This document shows positions 59,446-64,000 of a stretch of 64,000 nucleotides of DNA, in pieces. Each line of letters begins with the position of its first letter. The stretch's first letter is position 1. The stretch lies in the NCBI RefSeq assembly GCF_036010505.1, contig NZ_CP108569.1:5881001-5945000 (forward strand), read 5' to 3'. The position numbers were made by a program, and so were the translations under genes. The DNA comes from Streptomyces sp. NBC_01197 (GTDB taxonomy: Bacteria; Actinomycetota; Actinomycetes; Streptomycetales; Streptomycetaceae). Below the pieces are notes generated by a model. The model did no database searches. It had not been told where the DNA came from and was given only the letters and a program-made list of their open reading frames with translations.

Positions 59446-61251
59446 CTAGAAGACCGGCGTACCGTCCCGCGTCAGCTTCCAGTCCACCGAAGCGAACTCC
59501 GAAGCGTCCACCGTCCCCTTCGCCTGCACCCAAGCGATGATCGTGTTCCGGATCTCGTCCGAATTGGCCCACAGCTGCTTGGCGGCCGGCACATGCGGGA
59601 AGTTACCGCCGCCGCTCGCCCGGTAGTTGTTCACCGCAAGCACGAACTGCGCCGCCGGATCGATCGCCTTGCCGCCGAAGGACAGCTTCGCGATCCGCGA
59701 ACCGGCCGCCTTGGCGATGTCGATCTCGTACGTCAGTCCCGACACCGCGTCGTAGTTGTAGTCCGGCGTGTCGTCCGCGTTCGTCAGCTTCGAGGTGTCG
59801 ACAGGACCGCCCGCCGGGGTCTGCACGTAGTAGCGCGCCGAGAACTCCAGGTAGTCCTTGATCTGCGCGCCCGTCACCAGTCGTGCCTCCAGCGTGTTCT
59901 CGAATGGGTAAAGACCCGCCGCGTCCTTGATCGTCACATTCCCGGCCGGAATCTGCGCCGTACGGGAGAAGCACGACGCCTGCGAGAGCACCGGCAGCGC
60001 CGCGTACTCGCCACCGGCCAGCGCCGCCTTCACCGTGTCGGTCTGGACGGCGTTGATCAGATCGATGATCGGCTCGTCCTTCCACGGCGCGTCCGCCGTG
60101 GTCATCGCCGCGGACGACGTCCCGATCACCTGGTTGACGTACGCAACGACCTTCTTGTGCTCGTCCGTCAGCAGCTTCACAAGCTCCGGGTCCTCGGCCG
60201 CGGTATTGGAGTTCAGCACCCGCGAACCGGCCTTCTCGACCGCCCAGCGCCCCTTCTCCCACACCAGGTCGAAATCGAAGACCGTGAGCCGCTCGCCCCA
60301 CATCAGCGGCTCGGAGAGCACGACCTGCTTCCCGGTCCTCTTGTTCTCCACGAACCTCTCGGGGATCTCGACATGCGCGTGACCCACCAGGATCGCGTCG
60401 ATCCCCGGCACCTGCTCGGCCACCAGGGCGGCCGCGTTCTCCACGTACGGGATCTGATCACCGTACGAGGACGTGCCGCTGGCCCCCGAGTGCGCCGCGA
60501 CGATCACCACGTCGGCGCCCATGGAACGCAGCCGCGGCACGTACTTCGCCGCCTGCTCCTCGAGCCCCGGAAACACCATCTTGCCCTGGACGTTCGCCTT
60601 GTCCCAGATGGCGATGCCCGGGTTCGTCAGCCCGAGAATCGCGACCTTCACATCCCGGCCGTGCGGCGTGCGGAGCGTCCTGAATACGTACGGGGTGAAC
60701 GCGGGCCTGAGCGTCTTCGCGTCCAGGGCGTTAGCCCCCAGCAGCGGGAAACGGCACTGTTCCTCGAACTTCCGCAGCACCGGAATGCCGTAGTTGAACT
60801 CGTGGTTGCCCAGCGCGGCCGCGTCGTAGCCGATGTGGTTCATCGCCTGCGCCATCGGGTGCACCGGGCCGTGCTTGGCCGTGATCGGGTCGATCTTCGC
60901 GTAGTAGTACGACAGTTGGGTGCCCTGGATGGTGTCGCCCGCGTCGATCATCAGCGTGTTGTGGCGGCCTCTCTCCTCGCGGATCCCGCTGACCAGCGTC
61001 GAGATCTTCGCCAGGCCGACATCGTTGTGCGCGGCGTCGTCGAACTCCTTGTCCGTGAAGTAGTCCCAGTTGAAGACATGACCATGCAGATCGGTCGTCC
61101 CCATCACGGTGAAGGAGTACCGCTTCTGCGGACGCCCGTGGCCATGGCCGTGCCCCTGCGCGGCGGCGGGCACCGCAGTGCCGCCGGCGATGGCCACACC
61201 GGCACCGGCGGCGGCCGAAGTACCCAGGAACGTCCTACGGTTGAGCGGCAA
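59446..61251 (-). CDS. Tat-exported 5'-nucleotidase/metallophosphatase
   Basis: About 601 residues from a TTG at 61251, chosen because AGGGAG lies at good distance; a GTG at 61269 is an alternative. A twin-arginine signal LNRRTFLGTSAAAGAG precedes a His/Gly-rich linker. The two-metal phosphatase motifs follow: TTDLHGHVFNWD, DAGDTIQGTQ, LGNHEFNYG, VAAHSGASG and VGHAHVEIPE. The C-terminal domain has the nucleotide-stacking type sequences (NNYRASGGGNFP). This is the UshA/CpdB class that dephosphorylates extracellular nucleotides. Two 16-base direct repeats lie just upstream. Confidence 0.93.
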   Translation of the reverse strand: MPLNRRTFLGTSAAAGAGVAIAGGTAVPAAAQGHGHGHGRPQKRYSFTVMGTTDLHGHVFNWDYFTDKEFDDAAHNDVGLAKISTLVSGIREERGRHNTLMIDAGDTIQGTQLSYYYAKIDPITAKHGPVHPMAQAMNHIGYDAAALGNHEFNYGIPVLRKFEEQCRFPLLGANALDAKTLRPAFTPYVFRTLRTPHGRDVKVAILGLTNPGIAIWDKANVQGKMVFPGLEEQAAKYVPRLRSMGADVVIVAAHSGASGTSSYGDQIPYVENAAALVAEQVPGIDAILVGHAHVEIPERFVENKRTGKQVVLSEPLMWGERLTVFDFDLVWEKGRWAVEKAGSRVLNSNTAAEDPELVKLLTDEHKKVVAYVNQVIGTSSAAMTTADAPWKDEPIIDLINAVQTDTVKAALAGGEYAALPVLSQASCFSRTAQIPAGNVTIKDAAGLYPFENTLEARLVTGAQIKDYLEFSARYYVQTPAGGPVDTSKLTNADDTPDYNYDAVSGLTYEIDIAKAAGSRIAKLSFGGKAIDPAAQFVLAVNNYRASGGGNFPHVPAAKQLWANSDEIRNTIIAWVQAKGTVDASEFASVDWKLTRDGTPVF

Positions 61252-61271
61252 TTTCGTCTCCCTAGTCACTA

Positions 61272-61319
61272 CACAACGCGCGTAGATGCGGACAGCAACC
61301 ATGCACAACGCGCGTAGAT
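61272..61319. repeat. 16-base direct repeat in the promoter region of the nucleotidase gene
   Basis: CACAACGCGCGTAGAT occurs at 61272-61287 and exactly again at 61304-61319, 32 bases apart or about three helical turns. On the coding strand it reads ATCTACGCGCGTTGTG. It lies 20-70 bases upstream of the nucleotidase start and before the divergent SIMPL gene, as expected for a pair of regulator sites. The regulator is unknown. Confidence 0.6.
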
Positions 61320-61409
61320 TCTGACCCAGGAGTCACGCGGCGCAAAACCCCCCGGAGGTTTCGATCTGGTGACCGCCGACTGTCGTACCGGGGTGCGACA
61401 GTGGGAACC

Positions 61410-62189
61410 ATGACCGACGAAGTCCCGTACCCGGCACAGGCCGCAGCCGCTCCGCCCGCAGCCCCTCAGCCCGCAGCCCCTCAGCCCACCGCCCCGCGAG
61501 CCGCAGTGCCCTACGGCACGCCCGACACCCCGCGCGTCGCCGTGCGCGGCGAAGCGAGCCTCGAAGTCGAACCCGAGACCGCCACCCTCACCGTCACCAC
61601 GAGCGCACGCGGCAAGGACCGGCGCGCGGCGCTGCAGGACCTCACCCGGCGCAACGCCGCCATCCTCGAACTCGCGCGCGGATACGGCGAAGCCGTCGAG
61701 AAACTGGAGAGCGGCGCGCTCTCCGTCAGCCCCGAACCGGCACAGCACGGCCGGGGCGAAAAGGTCCGCGCCTACTCCGGTCATGTCCGGATCACCGTCG
61801 TGCTCAACGACTTCACCGCACTCGGGGACCTCACCTCCCGCCTCGCCGACCAGGAACTGACCCGGGTCGAAGGACCCTGGTGGGCGCTGCGCCCTGGATC
61901 ACCCGCCCGCCGCGACGCCCGCAGGCAGGCCGTACGGGACGCCGTCACCCGCGCCCGCGAGTACGCCGGGGCGCTCGGAGCCGAGCTGACCGCCCTCGTA
62001 GAACTCTCCGACCCGGGCGCGGACGACGGCGCACGCCCGCCCGCCCCCGGATTCGCCGGCGCCCGTGGATTCAGGGCGGCGGCACCCGGCGCGGCGGACG
62101 ACGCACCCGCTATCGACCTCGAACCCCAGCGCCAGACCGTTCACGCCCAGGTGAACGCCCGTTTCACCATGTCACCACCGGCACTCTGA
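61410..62189 (+). CDS. SIMPL-domain protein
   Basis: About 259 residues from ATG 61410 (a GTG at 61401 is in frame). A Pro/Ala/Gln-rich N-terminus, which includes two copies of a 15-base repeat, is followed by VAVRGEASLEVEPETATLTVTTSARGKDRRAALQDLTRR, the SIMPL (DUF541) start, and DAVTRAREYAGALGAELTALVEL, its conserved helix. SIMPL proteins form oligomeric shells or signal through IRAK in eukaryotes; in bacteria many are periplasmic with unknown function. No signal peptide is evident here. It diverges from the nucleotidase gene. Confidence 0.82.
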   Translation: MTDEVPYPAQAAAAPPAAPQPAAPQPTAPRAAVPYGTPDTPRVAVRGEASLEVEPETATLTVTTSARGKDRRAALQDLTRRNAAILELARGYGEAVEKLESGALSVSPEPAQHGRGEKVRAYSGHVRITVVLNDFTALGDLTSRLADQELTRVEGPWWALRPGSPARRDARRQAVRDAVTRAREYAGALGAELTALVELSDPGADDGARPPAPGFAGARGFRAAAPGAADDAPAIDLEPQRQTVHAQVNARFTMSPPAL

Positions 62190-62359
62190 GGCGCAATTCC
62201 CTATCGGGGTCATCCGGGTCATCATCGTGGCCATCGAAATTGCTCATCGGAGCGCACCCGCGCACAATTCAACAGTTGTCAATAGCTTTTCATGTAAAGG
62301 TGGTTGAGACGTCATGTGTGACCCATCACTTACCCATCGGTAAGGCATACGCTCGGACC

Positions 62360-63796
62360 ATGCGCCGAGCAAAGATCGTTTGCACCCTGGGCCCCGCGAC
62401 CGACTCGTACGACCAGATCAAAGCACTGGTCGAGGCCGGTATGGACATGGCCCGATTCAATCTCAGCCACGGTAGCTACGCCGAGCACGAGGAGCGTTTC
62501 CGCCGCGTACGCAAGGCGGCCGAGGAGACCGGCCGCAGCGTCGGCATCCTCGCGGATCTTCAAGGCCCGAAGATCCGCCTCGGCCGCTTCGCCGAGGGCC
62601 CCGTACTCCTTGAACGCGGAGACGAGTTCACCATCAGCGTCGCTCCCGGCGCCCGGGGCGACCGGAGCAGCTGCGGCACCACCTACGACGGCCTCGCCGG
62701 AGACGTGACCACCGGCGAGCGCATCCTCGTGGACGACGGCAAGGTCGCCCTCGAAGTCACCTCGGTCGACGGCCCCCAGGTCCACACCATGGTGGTCGAG
62801 GGCGGCATGGTCTCCGACCACAAGGGGCTCAACCTCCCCGGTGTCGCGGTGTCGGTCCCCGCGATGTCCGAGAAGGACGCCGATGACCTCCGCTGGGCAC
62901 TGCGGATTGGAGCCGACATCATCGCGCTCTCCTTCGTACGCAGCGGCCAGGACGTCGACGAGGTCCACCAGATCATGGACGAGGAGGGCCGCAGGCTCCC
63001 CGTTATCGCCAAGATCGAGAAGCCTCAGGCCGTCGAGAACATCGACGGGATCGTCGCGGCCTTCGACGGAATCATGGTCGCCCGAGGTGACCTCGGCGTC
63101 GAGATGCCCCTCGAACAGGTGCCGATCGTCCAGAAGCGCGCCGTGAAGCTGGCCAAGCGCAACGCCAAGCCCGTCATCGTCGCGACCCAGATGCTCGACT
63201 CGATGATCGACAACTCCCGGCCCACCCGTGCCGAGGCCTCCGACGTCGCCAACGCGGTCATCGACGGCACCGACGCCGTGATGCTCTCCGGCGAGACCAG
63301 CGTCGGCAAGTACCCGGTGGAGACGGTCCGTACGATGGGCCGCATCGTCGAGGCCGCCGAGGAGGACATCCTCGCCCAGGGCCTGCCCCCGCTGAACGAC
63401 CGCAACAAGCCACGCACCCAGGGCGGCGCAGTCGCCCGCGCGGCAGCCGAGATGGGCGACTTCCTCGGCGCGAAGCTGCTGGTGGCCTTCACCCAGTCCG
63501 GCGACACGGCGAAGCGGCTCTCGCGCTACCGCTCACCGATCCCGCTGCTGGCCTTCACCCCGGATCCGGCCACACGCGCCCAGCTCACCCTGACTTGGGG
63601 TGTGGAGACCTATCTCGGCCCGCACGTGGAATCCACGGACGAAATGGTCGCGCAGGTCGACGAACAACTCCTGAAGGCGGGCCGCTGCCAGAAGGGCGAC
63701 ATCGTCGTCATCACCGCGGGCTCCCCGCCCGGCGTCGCGGGCTCCACCAATCTGGTCCGCGTCCACCACGTCGGGGAGGACGATTCGCCGAAGTAG
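62360..63796 (+). CDS. pyk: Pyruvate kinase
   Basis: 478 residues from ATG 62360. It makes pyruvate and ATP from phosphoenolpyruvate. Motifs: RRAKIVCTLGPATDSYDQIKALVEAGMD when taken in parts, ARFNLSHGS, ILADLQGPKIRLG, the active-site signature VIAKIEKPQAVENIDGI with catalytic Lys, MVARGDLGVE and ATQMLDSM. The C-terminal effector domain is complete (GSPPGVAGSTNL), so length is normal. The upstream region 62190-62359 is AT-richer than the rest and probably holds the promoter. A strong terminator follows. Confidence 0.97.
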   Translation: MRRAKIVCTLGPATDSYDQIKALVEAGMDMARFNLSHGSYAEHEERFRRVRKAAEETGRSVGILADLQGPKIRLGRFAEGPVLLERGDEFTISVAPGARGDRSSCGTTYDGLAGDVTTGERILVDDGKVALEVTSVDGPQVHTMVVEGGMVSDHKGLNLPGVAVSVPAMSEKDADDLRWALRIGADIIALSFVRSGQDVDEVHQIMDEEGRRLPVIAKIEKPQAVENIDGIVAAFDGIMVARGDLGVEMPLEQVPIVQKRAVKLAKRNAKPVIVATQMLDSMIDNSRPTRAEASDVANAVIDGTDAVMLSGETSVGKYPVETVRTMGRIVEAAEEDILAQGLPPLNDRNKPRTQGGAVARAAAEMGDFLGAKLLVAFTQSGDTAKRLSRYRSPIPLLAFTPDPATRAQLTLTWGVETYLGPHVESTDEMVAQVDEQLLKAGRCQKGDIVVITAGSPPGVAGSTNLVRVHHVGEDDSPK

Positions 63797-63818
63797 CCAG
63801 ACTGGTCAGCAGTAGACC

Positions 63819-63850
63819 AGGGCCCCTCGAATTCGCTGCTGAGGGGCCCT
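63819..63850 (+). terminator. Strong hairpin terminator after pyk
   Basis: Perfect 10-base arms AGGGCCCCTC (63819-63828) and GAGGGGCCCT (63841-63850), loop of 12, followed by TTTCG. An overlapping smaller hairpin (CTGGTC and GACCAG, 63802-63820) precedes it. Confidence 0.85.
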
Positions 63851-63910
63851 TTCGCGGTTCAGTACTTCGGACTGCCCCTGCCAGCGTTCCAGCGCGATAG
63901 TTCGGTCGTG

Positions 63911-63939
63911 CTTTTCCCCGGGCCGTGCTGGGGAAAAAG
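63911..63939. terminator. Second hairpin before the last partial gene
   Basis: CTTTTCCCC (63911-63919) pairs with GGGGAAAAAG (63930-63939), with one extra A. It may be a back-up terminator or a leader hairpin for the gene that starts at 63964. Confidence 0.45.
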
Positions 63940-63963
63940 CAGATCCAATGGGTGGAGAAGGAC

Positions 63964-64000
63964 ATGACCTCAGTGCAACCCTTCTTCTGCGACGGGCCAC
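63964..64000 (+). CDS. Start of a further gene (3' truncated by window)
   Basis: ATG 63964 is preceded by GGAGAAGG at good spacing and opens a frame of 12 codons (MTSVQPFFCDGP) up to the window edge. Too short to name. An ATG at 63948 in another frame is less likely because it has no ribosome site. Confidence 0.4.
   Translation, partial: MTSVQPFFCDGP

Noticed and set aside
59410..61317. 635-codon open frame antisense to the 5'-nucleotidase gene
   Set aside because: Arg/His/Gln-rich shadow of a gene with complete phosphatase motifs.

Overview
The window reads as a chromosomal core segment of a Streptomyces (high-GC actinomycete). Support comes from the very high GC with strong GC3 bias (long antisense shadow frames everywhere), many GTG and TTG starts, a bifunctional PriA in the histidine operon, an actinobacterial trp cluster carrying a TrpM-like small gene, mycothiol-type and F420-type families, and a sugar ABC importer without its own ATPase. 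No rRNA, tRNA, CRISPR array, insertion sequence or prophage was seen.

Layout. 1-6196: the end of an ABC exporter ATPase and its permease, a DUF2567 membrane protein, a YbaK-type deacylase, a Lon N-domain protein, a tetratricopeptide-like protein and a beta-helix/membrane protein. 6263-12052: a tightly coupled his operon, hisD-hisC-hisB-small membrane protein-hisH-priA-ridA-hisF, behind an inverted repeat. 12099-12731: a DinB-like gene on the other strand. 12815-19594: hisI, trpE, three small membrane-protein genes, trpC, trpM, trpB and trpA, closed by a strong hairpin and followed by a membrane-anchored DsbA-like protein and lgt. PriA supplies both HisA and TrpF activity, so the two pathways share an enzyme as well as a neighbourhood.

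21656-33007, minus strand: a coupled run of ten genes, namely a LacI regulator behind a perfect double operator, two sugar-type permeases, a lipoprotein binding protein, four consecutive ADP-ribosylglycohydrolase (DraG/ARH) family genes, a CaiB/BaiF CoA-transferase and an HpcH/CitE-type lyase. One DraG paralogue has lost a metal-site Asp. I read this as an uncharacterised import-and-deglycosylation pathway, probably for an N-glycoside; it is the best candidate in the window for a new system.

33231-44827: a VIT transporter, gltBD, hutD, two VOC proteins, a cold-shock gene with an elaborate leader, a DEAD-box helicase and an F420-type nitroreductase-like protein. 44899-52938: a HExxH/zinc-ribbon protein, a secreted trypsin, a Tat-exported GH101-like endo-alpha-N-acetylgalactosaminidase, and a GH35 beta-galactosidase divergent from an AraC regulator. 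Together these look like a set for degrading mucin-type O-glycoproteins, and a GGACAAAG motif occurs upstream of both glycosidase loci. 52950-64000: chorismate mutase, a chimeric pseudogene, aminopeptidase N, a decarboxylase/N-hydroxylase pair resembling DesAB without DesCD, a Tat-exported 5'-nucleotidase, a SIMPL-domain protein, pyruvate kinase, and the first codons of one more gene.
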